Source: CAZVWV01 sp964631745 (GTDB lineage: Bacteria; Bdellovibrionota_C; UBA2361; JBGSMV01). From it: a stretch of 5,692 nucleotides of DNA. A model generated the notes under the pieces. That model searched no databases. It had not been told where the DNA came from and saw only the letters and a list, made by a program, of their open reading frames with translations. The translations under genes were made by a program, and so were the position numbers. The stretch spans positions 1-5,692 of the forward strand of contig CAZVWV010000176.1 of the NCBI GenBank assembly GCA_964631745.1. The letters run 5' to 3'. This document shows, one piece after another, positions 1-5,282 of the stretch (its first letter is position 1; each line of letters starts with the position of its first letter).

Positions 1-41
1 TAGCCTTCTCTACGGGGGGCCGCGGTTTCTTCTTTTTTTAG

Positions 42-167
42 TGTCTGAAATGCAGATCCCTAACAACCGCCCTGGAATATGCCCATGACATCGACTACGA
101 TCAAGCTGACGGCGGCACCGGTAACGCCGCAGAGCAAGTGACGTTGCAGCTTGGACTGACGTTTTGA
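42..167 (+). pseudogene. C-terminal remnant of an outer-membrane porin (beta-barrel)
   Basis: The frame following a stop at 39-41 reads through to TGA at 165-167. It ends in SLTTALEYAHDIDYDQ, a Gly/Ala-rich turn, then EQVTLQLGLTF. Alternating hydrophobic residues ending in a terminal Phe are the typical last beta-strand of outer-membrane barrels, recognised by the BAM machinery. The acidic DxDYDQADGGTG stretch before the last strand resembles proteobacterial porin-like proteins, but I cannot name the subfamily. Only about 40 codons are open. The preceding 41 bases contain a T-rich run and a stop in this frame and no recognisable barrel sequence, so the gene is either broken here or frameshifted just upstream of the window. 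Seen: the frame and its ending. Inferred: porin identity and pseudogene status. Confidence 0.55.
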
Positions 168-185
168 GCCGCAAATCATAAAAGC

Positions 186-190
186 ATGAT
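186..190. repeat. Left copy of ATGAT target-site duplication
   Basis: ATGAT lies directly outside the left CCTAG end of the 191-364 palindrome and is repeated at 365-369 directly outside the right CTAGG end. A 5-bp repeat is short and partly confounded by the AT/AT symmetry of the arms. Confidence 0.5.
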
Positions 191-364
191 CCTAGAAAGA
201 GCAGTTGAATCTACTACGGTGGCGGAGATGGCTGAATCTCTTGAAGTTTTCTAGGAATTGGTACTCACCCTAGCGGTGCTAGGGTTCCGTGCCAATTCCG
301 TCGAAAACTTCAAGATCGTCAGCCATCTCCGCCACCTCGCTACGATTCAACTGCTCTTTCTAGG
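191..364. mobile_element. MITE-like long imperfect palindrome (about 174 bp)
   Basis: The left arm (191-274) and right arm (278-364) are imperfect reverse complements over their whole length, folding around a 3-base loop GGT (275-277). The outermost 21 bases, starting CCTAGAAAGAGCAGTTGAAT, match perfectly. Other long matched blocks are GGTGGCGGAGATGGCTGA, TCTTGAAGTTTTC, GGAATTGG and the apical ACCCTAGC/GCTAGGGT. The element is flanked by the 5-bp direct repeat ATGAT (186-190 and 365-369), as expected of a target-site duplication, although the AT at its edges could instead belong to the arms (189-366). There is no room for a coding gene, so this is best read as a non-autonomous element mobilised in trans. 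It lies 23 bp after the porin stop and about 190 bp before the aminotransferase start, and its RNA form could act as a strong hairpin between them. Confidence 0.75.
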
Positions 365-369
365 ATGAT
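365..369. repeat. Right copy of ATGAT target-site duplication
   Basis: Second copy of the 5-bp direct repeat flanking the palindromic element. From here to 550 the sequence is noncoding, with no clear promoter that I would defend. It is the leader of the aminotransferase gene, with a Shine-Dalgarno-like AAGGG at 537-541. Confidence 0.5.
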
Positions 370-550
370 ATTCTCTGGCTTACAGACCTCTATCGCAGGG
401 TGGTGTCATTAGTCATTGAAACTAGGTCGCTCTTATCGCTGGCGCCTTGCTTGAATCTGATCAATCAAATACCGCTCTTCCAAAAATTGCGCTTTTGATG
501 TTAGCCTGGCGGCTCAACGGATTATCCTGTCGCATTAAGGGCAATACGCA

Positions 551-1729
551 ATGACATTTCTTAATTCAGTACCCCCAATGGGAATTTACGAAACGCTTTA
601 TGCTTTTCTTAAGGCGTCGGGAAGTTATATGGGTGATGCTGGAACGCACCCCTGGAGTCAGGGCTTCCCGAGATGTACGCAGTTACCGGATGGTCCAGAG
701 ATGCCAGCCTCAGTGTCCTTAGAAGAAACCGATTTGAAGTATCCCAAAGCTTGGGGCTTGCCTCCGCTTAGAGAGGCCATTGCAGCCTACTACCGCGATA
801 CCTACGGTTCGCATCTGACTGCTGAAAACGTAATGATCTTTGCAGGTGGCCGGCCTGCAATCGTTGCAACTTTGATGTTTTTGCAGTCGGATATTCGCGT
901 AAAGATCGCCTCTACAGAGTATACCCCCTATTTTGATCTTTTGCGGTTTTTCAAACGCGACTATGACCTTGTGCAGAGCACTGAGGAGAATCTATTCCGT
1001 CCAGACTTAGCCGAGTTTTGCCCTTAGTCTGGAAAATCACGTTCGTTGGCCTTAATGAGCAATCCTTGCAACCCCACTGGCGTTACTCGATCAGGGGACG
1101 AGTTAGCTGCTCTGATTAAGAGCGCCGATGATTCCAAGGGAATTTTGTTTGATGAGGCTTATGAGTTCTTTCATGACCACGGCCCAGTGAGTGCCATGCG
1201 CTATATTAATGATCTTGAACGTGGAAATCTCTTCGTAGTCGGCGCTGCCACCAAAGGACTACAGGCGCCCGGTATTCGTATCGGTTGGGTAGTGTCATCC
1301 AAGTCCAATATTGAAATACTTAGCAACTTCTCATCTTTTGGAATGGGCGGGGTCTCGCATCTTTCGCAGCGCTATGCCTTGGCGTTATTTGAGAAATCCA
1401 GAATTGCAAAAGCGCATGTAGCTGTCCCCCGTTATTATCAGTCCCAACGGGAACGCTACGGAAAAGCCTTCGAAGAACTTGGGCTTAAACTTTTTACCGG
1501 CAATGGCGGGTTTTATCACTGGTGTAAATTGCCGGGCGAACTGAATGCCGAAGAATTCAATCAACGTTTATTTAAAGAGAAGGCCGCAATTTTGAAGGGA
1601 GCCGACTGTGACATGGCAAGGCTCGGCCACAAATCTCCTTTGAGGCAATTCTTTAGATTTTCATTCGGCCCCTTAGAGCCAAGTTCGTTTGATTCAGATC
1701 TGGAGATTATGCAAAAAGCGCTTAGATGA
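551..1729 (+). pseudogene. Class I/II PLP-dependent aminotransferase interrupted by in-frame TAG
   Basis: A single reading frame of 392 codons plus stop is broken only by TAG at 1025-1027 (codon 159); both halves are in the same frame. With the TAG ignored it is a normal-length fold-type I aminotransferase. The N-terminal half carries the Y-P-x-x-WGLPPLREAIAAYY segment (about 64-81) and AGGRPAI (98-104), the usual PLP-phosphate region. The C-terminal half carries SNPCNPTG (170-177), DEAY (201-204; Asp to the pyridine N, Tyr to O3'), TKGLQAPGIRIGW (234-246, Lys235 as Schiff-base lysine) and FFRFSFG with Arg369 as the likely substrate-carboxylate binder. No other stop or frameshift is seen, so the lesion is recent, a sequencing error, or read through. 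The start ATG has AAGGG 9 bp upstream. It converges on the yeiH-type gene. The substrate cannot be read from sequence; cysteine sulfinate is a guess from the neighbours. Confidence 0.85.
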
Positions 1730-1738
1730 CTCGTAGGA

Positions 1739-2701
1739 CTAGAATACCCGCGCGATTTCAACGAGACTAACGATACTGCTTATGCTCCACAGGATCACCC
1801 CAAAAAGCAGTGGCTTAAATCCCAGAGCGCGTAAAGTTTTAATTTCAATATTAGTACCCATTAAAAAAATCGCTAGGATAAACCCTTTACGCGCTACAAA
1901 TCCGACGCTGTCTGAATAAATCCTCAAAAATGGAACGTAGCTAAATAGCGCCGCCGCGAGCACGAACCCAGCGATAAACCAGGGCAGCTTCACCCGCACC
2001 TTGTGCTCTGGATTTGGCAATGCGTACGCAAAAAGCAGCGCAAGCGGGGCGATCCATAAAGCGCGCGCAAGTTTTACAGTTGTAGCAGTCTCGACTGAGT
2101 CAGGACTATATTGTAAGGCCGCGCCCACTACAGAGCTTGTGTCATGAATCGCAAGACCCGCCCATACCCCAAAATCATGCGACGACAAGCCCAGCAGGTG
2201 CCCGAGGTACGGAAATAGGAAGATCGCGATACCGTTTAAAATGAGAACTACACCAAGCGCCAACGACATCTCTTCTTTCTTAGCGCTTATAGTTTCACCT
2301 ATGGCTGCAATCGCGGTGGCTCCACATATCGCCGTTCCCGAGGATATTAACGCTCTTAGATCTTTCGTAATCCCCATGGCGGAACCTATCAGCCAACCGC
2401 CCCCAATGGTCATGACAAGAGTAATCACGGTGAGTCTAAAACTTGCGGCTCCTTCGGCTAGCACCATATTTATATTAACAGTGGTCCCTAAACCAACGAT
2501 CGACCAAGCCATTAACTGTTTTGAAAATTTTTGTGAGCTCCGAAGAAAGGGATTCAGCCCAAGAAATGCGATTATCAGACCGAAAATAAGAGCGATGCCC
2601 GGACTCATCCAAGGGGAAAAGCAAAGGCAAGCAAATATAATAAAAATCAAACTTTTATATTTAGGGGTGAGCACTTGCAGGCTCGCTAGGATCGACTTCA
2701 T
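1739..2701 (-). CDS. UPF0324/YeiH-family putative sulfite/sulfate exporter
   Basis: A 320-residue, highly hydrophobic protein with about nine or ten predicted membrane segments, matching the YeiH/TauZ (putative sulfate exporter) family in length. Family signatures visible are SGTAICGATAIAA (121-133), WAGLAIHDTSSVVGAA (180-195) and VKLARALWI (209-217). Cytoplasmic-type basic loops (SSQKFSK, SAKKEE) separate the helices. Members occur beside taurine and sulfonate degradation genes, where they are proposed to export sulfite or sulfate; the substrate here is inferred. The ATG at 2701 follows GGGAG at very short spacing and overlaps the end of the cysteine dioxygenase gene by 41 bp, so translation is probably coupled. 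The stop TAG lies 9 bp from the convergent aminotransferase stop. The gene looks intact. Confidence 0.88.
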   Translation of the reverse strand: MKSILASLQVLTPKYKSLIFIIFACLCFSPWMSPGIALIFGLIIAFLGLNPFLRSSQKFSKQLMAWSIVGLGTTVNINMVLAEGAASFRLTVITLVMTIGGGWLIGSAMGITKDLRALISSGTAICGATAIAAIGETISAKKEEMSLALGVVLILNGIAIFLFPYLGHLLGLSSHDFGVWAGLAIHDTSSVVGAALQYSPDSVETATTVKLARALWIAPLALLFAYALPNPEHKVRVKLPWFIAGFVLAAALFSYVPFLRIYSDSVGFVARKGFILAIFLMGTNIEIKTLRALGFKPLLFGVILWSISSIVSLVEIARVF

Positions 2702-3164
2702 AAACTCCCATCTTCAACGGTGGCGAATAAATATGCAAGGTAATCAGATTTGCGCTTTCACTAGCATTGGAGATTTTATGTATTTCAAGGTCTTGCGCGA
2801 CACAAACTTGGCCCACGCCCAATTGAGTCTGCTTGCATTCGCGAACAAGGCGTTTTTCAGAGTCTGTCAGCAAGCAAGCCGTCTCGGTAGCTGTGCCTTC
2901 CAATATCTTAAAGGCGCAACTAGAACCTGCGTGGTCATGGATTGCAGTGGTTTGGCCTGGTCTCCAGCACATTAAATAGCAATCGTACCAGTCGCTGCAC
3001 GCCATTTTATTTCGCGAGTAGTGTAGTTGATCAAATTTGCAGGCCGCAGCTAAATCATGTGGTGTAACATCAGATTCCATAAGCATTCGATGCAGGTGCG
3101 TCAAGCTGGAGCGGCTAGTCAACGAATTTAGGTAATCAAGAATCGGCGCAAGCTTAGGAAACAT
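2661..3164 (-). CDS. cdo: Cysteine dioxygenase (cupin, type I)
   Basis: A 167-residue protein with the thiol dioxygenase cupin fold. It should oxidise L-cysteine to cysteine sulfinate with O2 at a mononuclear Fe(II) centre in the cytoplasm. Cupin motif 1 is CWRPGQTTAIHDHAGSSCAF (66-85), giving iron ligands His76 and His78; cupin motif 2 is QVCVAQDLEIHKIS, giving His129. Arg51 in HYSRN matches the cysteine-carboxylate-binding Arg of mammalian enzymes (rat Arg60). The TLHIYSPP segment (142-149) carries His144 and Tyr146, matching rat His155 and Tyr157. Cys83 sits where mammalian enzymes have the Cys93 that cross-links to that Tyr. Length is slightly below mammalian CDO (200) and typical of bacterial forms. 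The start is supported by GAGGAG 6 bases upstream of the ATG. It is first in an operon with the YeiH-type exporter. Confidence 0.93.
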   Translation of the reverse strand: MFPKLAPILDYLNSLTSRSSLTHLHRMLMESDVTPHDLAAACKFDQLHYSRNKMACSDWYDCYLMCWRPGQTTAIHDHAGSSCAFKILEGTATETACLLTDSEKRLVRECKQTQLGVGQVCVAQDLEIHKISNASESANLITLHIYSPPLKMGVYEVDPSEPASAHP

Positions 3165-3203
3165 TAGGCACTCCTCAATGCTAATTGGGCTAGCTTATAT
3201 CAA

Positions 3204-3234
3204 ATATTACCTAAAATAAAAGCATAGGCGTAAA
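3204..3234 (-). promoter_or_regulatory. Possible promoter of the cdo-yeiH operon
   Basis: On the minus strand, TTTACG (3234-3229) and TAATAT (3209-3204) could be -35 and -10 boxes with 19 bp between them, about 40 bp upstream of the cdo ATG, in a locally AT-rich stretch. The spacing is longer than ideal, and other AT-rich pairings are possible. No operator palindrome is evident. Confidence 0.3.
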
Positions 3235-3288
3235 ACCAAATTAATTCACTATATAAATCGAAAACGCGCTTTAAAAATTCAGATAGTG

Positions 3289-3606
3289 TTGGGGGCCCCT
3301 CTAAGCTGTTGCGAGTGCGTGCAAGTGCTTCTTGAACTCCGGAAGGGGTTGGCCCCGCCGTTGCTCGAGCCAACCACGATTGGCGCACTGAACCTGGCCC
3401 AGCTCCTTGAGAAGCTGGCCGAGTTCCGGAAGTGCGGTATCGCGCTGGCAAAGGTGCAGCCCGCTTGGCGAAAATGTTACGCAACGCGCAACCGACAGAA
3501 CAGTTGCCCTCTTGGGCCCGACGCGGCCCTCGAAGGGAAGTTAAAGATTTGCCGCGCCGCAAGAGCTAACGTTGATAAGATCCGTTTGCCTGCGTGTCGC
3601 GCAGGC
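3289..3606. other. GC-rich segment of unknown nature, possibly a coding remnant
   Basis: This stretch is clearly richer in G+C than the AT-rich cdo leader and the flanking genes, and it starts at GGGGCCCC (3292-3299). On the minus strand one frame is open without a stop from 3540 to 3304, then ends at TAG (3303-3301). It has no ATG and begins after a TAA, giving about 79 codons with a GC-biased third position. A recognisable stretch is DTALPELGQLLKELGQ, followed by GWLEQRRGQPLPEF. The exactly opposed plus-strand frame is also open (from about 3286), so either strand could be the coding one or neither. I do not recognise the product. It may be the 3' end of a decayed gene or an inserted repeat. 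Confidence 0.35.
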
Positions 3607-3607
3607 A
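3587..3607. terminator. Hairpin after the PNP remnant, no T-tract
   Basis: TGCCTGCG (3587-3594) and CGCAGGCA (3600-3607) pair perfectly around the 5-base loop TGTCG. It lies 17 bp beyond the PNP stop on that gene's downstream side. Neither strand has a following run of T, so it is a weak candidate for an intrinsic terminator and may only be a stem-loop at the edge of the GC-rich segment. Confidence 0.3.
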
Positions 3608-3623
3608 TCTCAAAAGCTCGCCC

Positions 3624-3986
3624 CTACCCCACCTCAATAGCCGCCCTCAGCAGCTCTTTGAATTTGGGCCGTGCAGCCTGGCCAGCTTCTAAAACTTCCT
3701 CGCTCGTTAAGAGCGTCTTTGAAATTCCGGCCGCCATATTTGATATTAGGGAAACTCCCAGACAACTAATCTTCATCTGCCTAGCCGCGATCACTTCCGG
3801 TACGGTTGACATGCCGACCGCATCTGCTCCTAAACTCTGGAGTGCTTTAATCTCTGCTGCTGTTTCGTAACGCGGGCCGCGCGTCATGGCGTAGACCCCA
3901 CTTTGAGTTAGGCTCGTGACTGACAGGCGTTTAATCCCCCAATCATCCAAAACGAATAAAATCGGGCAGAGAAAGCACTCCTGCAC
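3624..3986 (-). pseudogene. C-terminal fragment of purine nucleoside phosphorylase (trimeric PNP type)
   Basis: About 110 residues match the C-terminal 40 percent of the trimeric (mammalian/PunA-like) purine nucleoside phosphorylase, which cleaves purine nucleosides with phosphate in salvage. Signatures visible are GVYAMTRGPRYETAAEI (the substrate-pocket Tyr/Phe-Glu region; human TYVMVAGPSFETVAE), GADAVGMSTVPEVIAARQ (near-identical to human) and LGVSLISNMAAGI (base-binding Asn region). The full family length is about 270-290 residues, so the N-terminal phosphate-binding part is absent. The frame is open back to a TAA at 4002-4004, and the possible start is only GTG at 3986. The first dozen residues (QECFLCPIL...) do not look like PNP. 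The breakpoint lies near an 8-bp inverted repeat (3977-3984, 4008-4015). Family call is firm; pseudogene status is inferred from the missing half. Confidence 0.82.
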
Positions 3987-4042
3987 TTTGCGTGTCCTAC
4001 CTTACTCGCAGGAGTTGGTATGGACTAGGGAGGGGGCGTTTG

Positions 4043-4375
4043 TTATCCATACAACGCATGAATAACATTTGAAATATTTTTCAACGTTGGATTTCCTTCC
4101 GGGGAAAGAATTCTATGCAGGGTTCGTCTGGAAGTTTTTGATTGCTTGGCTAACTGCTGTTTATTGACAGCCTCTAAGTGGCCTCGAAGGATCTCTTTGA
4201 AGGATTCAATATCCTGCTCAACAAGGCACTGCCAAAAAGCCTTAAAAACCAACTCTTGATCCTTCAAGCGGGTGGTGCTGCTCGCTTTACGGACCTTAGC
4301 CCCAGGCTTCAATTTACGAACTGGTATATCGCTCAAAGAGAACTCTTGCTTTCTTGATGTCATTTTTTTGGTCAT
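4043..4375 (-). CDS. HigA-like antitoxin (addiction module antidote, XRE-type HTH)
   Basis: A 110-residue protein with a C-terminal helix-turn-helix: NKQQLAKQSKTSRRTLHRIL (71-90), followed by SPEGNPTLKNISNVIHAL. This is the LSPEGNPS-type signature of addiction-module antidotes paired with small RelE-superfamily killers. The N-terminal 40 residues are basic (KLKPGAKVRK) and not family-typical. I chose the ATG at 4375 because GGAGG sits 5 bases upstream. An ATG 15 bp earlier (4390) would place that SD inside the gene. The start lies inside the toxin gene, with a 62-bp overlap, as expected of a coupled toxin-first operon. The product should neutralise the toxin and, with it, repress the shared promoter. 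Confidence 0.82.
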   Translation of the reverse strand: MTKKMTSRKQEFSLSDIPVRKLKPGAKVRKASSTTRLKDQELVFKAFWQCLVEQDIESFKEILRGHLEAVNKQQLAKQSKTSRRTLHRILSPEGNPTLKNISNVIHALYG

Positions 4376-4604
4376 TTTTTCCTCCACCATGCAGAAGTAA
4401 AACTACTCTGTTGCCTACGCGAGCAAAGTAGACTCTTAAGCCATTTTTCCACCGCAGCTCAGAAAGTCCCTCGCCAAGATGCTTGGCGTCTCCAAAATGA
4501 TCGTAACGTTCGATTATGAAGACACGTGATTCAACCAAAGCCTGAATTTTCGCTGATTCCGCGGTGAGCCAGTTTTCAAACTCGGAAGATCTAATTACTT
4601 GCAT
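4314..4604 (-). CDS. HigB/RelE-superfamily toxin (addiction module killer protein)
   Basis: A 96-residue protein matching the small 'addiction module killer' family (Gp49/HigB-like, RelE/ParE superfamily), whose members are mostly ribosome-dependent mRNA interferases. The N-terminus is RSSEFENWL. The core is HFGDAKHLGEGLSELRW (37-52), then GLRVYFARVGNRVVLLLHGG (55-74) and KNDQKNDIKKA (76-86). The conserved GD..xxGxGxSELR and the RVYF strand followed by the L-L-L-x-GG-K-x-x-Q turn are the family's fingerprint. The ATG lies 10 bp from a perfect palindrome and has no clear Shine-Dalgarno, so it may be poorly translated or leaderless. The toxin precedes the antitoxin, the HigBA order. The catalytic residues are not certain in this family, so activity is inferred. 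Confidence 0.85.
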   Translation of the reverse strand: MQVIRSSEFENWLTAESAKIQALVESRVFIIERYDHFGDAKHLGEGLSELRWKNGLRVYFARVGNRVVLLLHGGGKNDQKNDIKKARVLFERYTSS

Positions 4605-4614
4605 GTACTATTAG

Positions 4615-4632
4615 TGTGCCATATATGGCACA
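4615..4632. promoter_or_regulatory. Palindromic operator of the toxin-antitoxin operon
   Basis: TGTGCCATATATGGCACA is a perfect 18-bp palindrome centred in the promoter region, 10 bp upstream of the toxin ATG. A TTGCAC (minus strand, 4641-4636) abuts it and could be a -35 element. Dyad sites of this kind are where HigA-type HTH antitoxins usually bind to autorepress. The AT core suits a -10 overlap, but the exact start of transcription cannot be fixed. Confidence 0.65.
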
Positions 4633-4697
4633 TAAGTGCAAGCGTCTTTTTATTGAAAAATGTTGAGGCTTGTATGGATGATGGAGTAAAAAACTAC

Positions 4698-4802
4698 CCG
4701 TTCAGAAAAAGAGCAAACCCGATTAGGGTTTTCCATTCGAAGCGGCAGCATTACCGCTTCGTAACTAACTGATCTACCCCCACTTAATTACCCCCTGAAC
4801 GG
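4698..4802. repeat. Concentric inverted repeats, possible small palindromic element
   Basis: CCGTTCAG (4698-4705) is inverted as CTGAACGG (4795-4802). At almost the same centre lies a perfect 8-bp hairpin CGAAGCGG/CCGCTTCG (4738-4745 and 4754-4761, loop 8). The bases between the outer and inner arms pair poorly. No T-tract follows the hairpin on either strand, so a terminator is unlikely. The right arm overlaps the first two bases of the 9-bp direct repeat of the next element. No coding potential is seen. Confidence 0.4.
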
Positions 4803-4809
4803 TTACATA
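4801..4809. repeat. Left copy of 9-bp target-site duplication GGTTACATA
   Basis: GGTTACATA is repeated exactly at 5015-5023. Each copy lies the same 6 bp from the perfect 12-bp inverted repeats of the element between them, which is the geometry expected of a transposition footprint. Confidence 0.75.
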
Positions 4810-5014
4810 CATTGCTGTCCGGTAGAACATTGCAATTTGGGTCTTTAACCACGGAGGTCACGGCGAACACGGAGAAAACATTGAGGATTTCTCTCTCCGT
4901 GACCTCCGTGTTCTCCGTGGTTAAATTCAAATCGCGAAAACTACAAATTCCTGTTTTCCCTTTTTAAATCAAGAATTTACGGCATCACCGCCACCTTTCT
5001 ACCGGACACGCATG
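4810..5014. mobile_element. MITE-like element, 205 bp, with 18-bp terminal inverted repeats
   Basis: The left end reads CATTGCTGTCCGGTAGAA (4810-4827). The reverse complement of the right end (4997-5014) reads CATGCGTGTCCGGTAGAA. They agree at 15 of 18 positions, with 12 consecutive identities. A 9-bp direct repeat, GGTTACATA, abuts both ends. There is no open frame of meaningful length inside; instead the interior holds an 82-bp palindrome (4844-4925). This is the structure of a non-autonomous element moved by a transposase elsewhere. A 9-bp duplication with ends of this length would fit IS4-like or similar DDE elements, but the parent family is not established from this sequence. Confidence 0.78.
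4844..4925. repeat. CACGG-motif palindrome inside the MITE
   Basis: The left arm starts TTTAACCACGGAG and contains three 9-bp-spaced copies of CACGG (CACGGAGGT, CACGGCGAA, CACGGAGAA). The right arm (to 4925) is its imperfect reverse complement, ending CTCCGTGGTTAAA. About 27 of the first 32 arm positions pair. The AACCACGGAGG type of repeat with CACGGAG periodicity is, from memory, scattered in intergenic regions of diverse bacteria; I cannot verify copy number here. Confidence 0.65.
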
Positions 5015-5023
5015 GGTTACATA
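5015..5023. repeat. Right copy of 9-bp target-site duplication GGTTACATA
   Basis: Exact second copy of the 9-bp direct repeat, immediately outside the right terminal inverted repeat of the 4810-5014 element. Confidence 0.75.
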
Positions 5024-5047
5024 ATTTGAAGAAAGATGCTATGGTAT

Positions 5048-5189
5048 GGCAAAACCATTGGCGTTGGTCAAGGAAGGTATCGATTAGGTCTTTAGTCGGC
5101 ATCGATCGAGTTTCGGCAGCTGTAGGCTCTAGCACGGCAAAGCGTTAGGTGCTACCGAGATTGCGGCCAAATGTGCCGCTTTGATCTAA
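5048..5189 (+). pseudogene. Decayed C-terminal scrap of a serine recombinase/resolvase
   Basis: One frame reads GVGQGRYRLGL before TAG (5093-5095), then after the stop SASIEFRQL. A second frame, one base shifted, reads GKALGATEIAAK (5136-5171) and ends at TAA (5187-5189). Together these resemble the resolvase tail 'G.Y.GRKPSI...R.L...GKALGATEIA', the linker and start of the C-terminal HTH of Tn3/Hin-type serine recombinases. The usual GIGRASVYR recognition helix is missing. The match is short and needs two stops and a frameshift to connect, so identity is moderate at best. It lies between the MITE-like element and the IS91-type transposase. Confidence 0.45.
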
Positions 5190-5282
5190 CAATTACGATT
5201 ACCGCCAGGTCATTACAGCTTTAAACCCCGCATGCCAGTAGATCATGCCTAGCGGCAAGCCCGACGCAACAATTTCTAGAAG

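Noticed and set aside
1..41. Possible upstream portion of the porin in another frame
   Set aside because: The three frames over these 41 bases give only short T-run-derived Phe stretches and no recognisable barrel sequence.
2241..2975. Long plus-strand open frame of 244 codons opposite the exporter and cdo genes
   Set aside because: It is antisense to two strongly conserved genes and its translation resembles no family.
3347..3375. GGTTGGC/GCCAACC inverted repeat in the GC-rich patch
   Set aside because: Seven base pairs with a 15-base loop is weak evidence in GC-rich sequence and has no positional meaning.
3200..3562. Minus-strand 120-codon open frame across the GC-rich patch
   Set aside because: It starts in the patch and runs into the AT-rich cdo leader with low-complexity, family-less sequence; a different minus frame (3540-3304) has better coding character.
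4738..4761. 8-bp hairpin as an intrinsic terminator
   Set aside because: No T-tract follows on either strand and no gene ends nearby.
4801..5023. Repeat pair considered as a CRISPR-like array
   Set aside because: Only two copies of a 9-bp repeat, with inverted ends between them; this is a transposition footprint, not an array.
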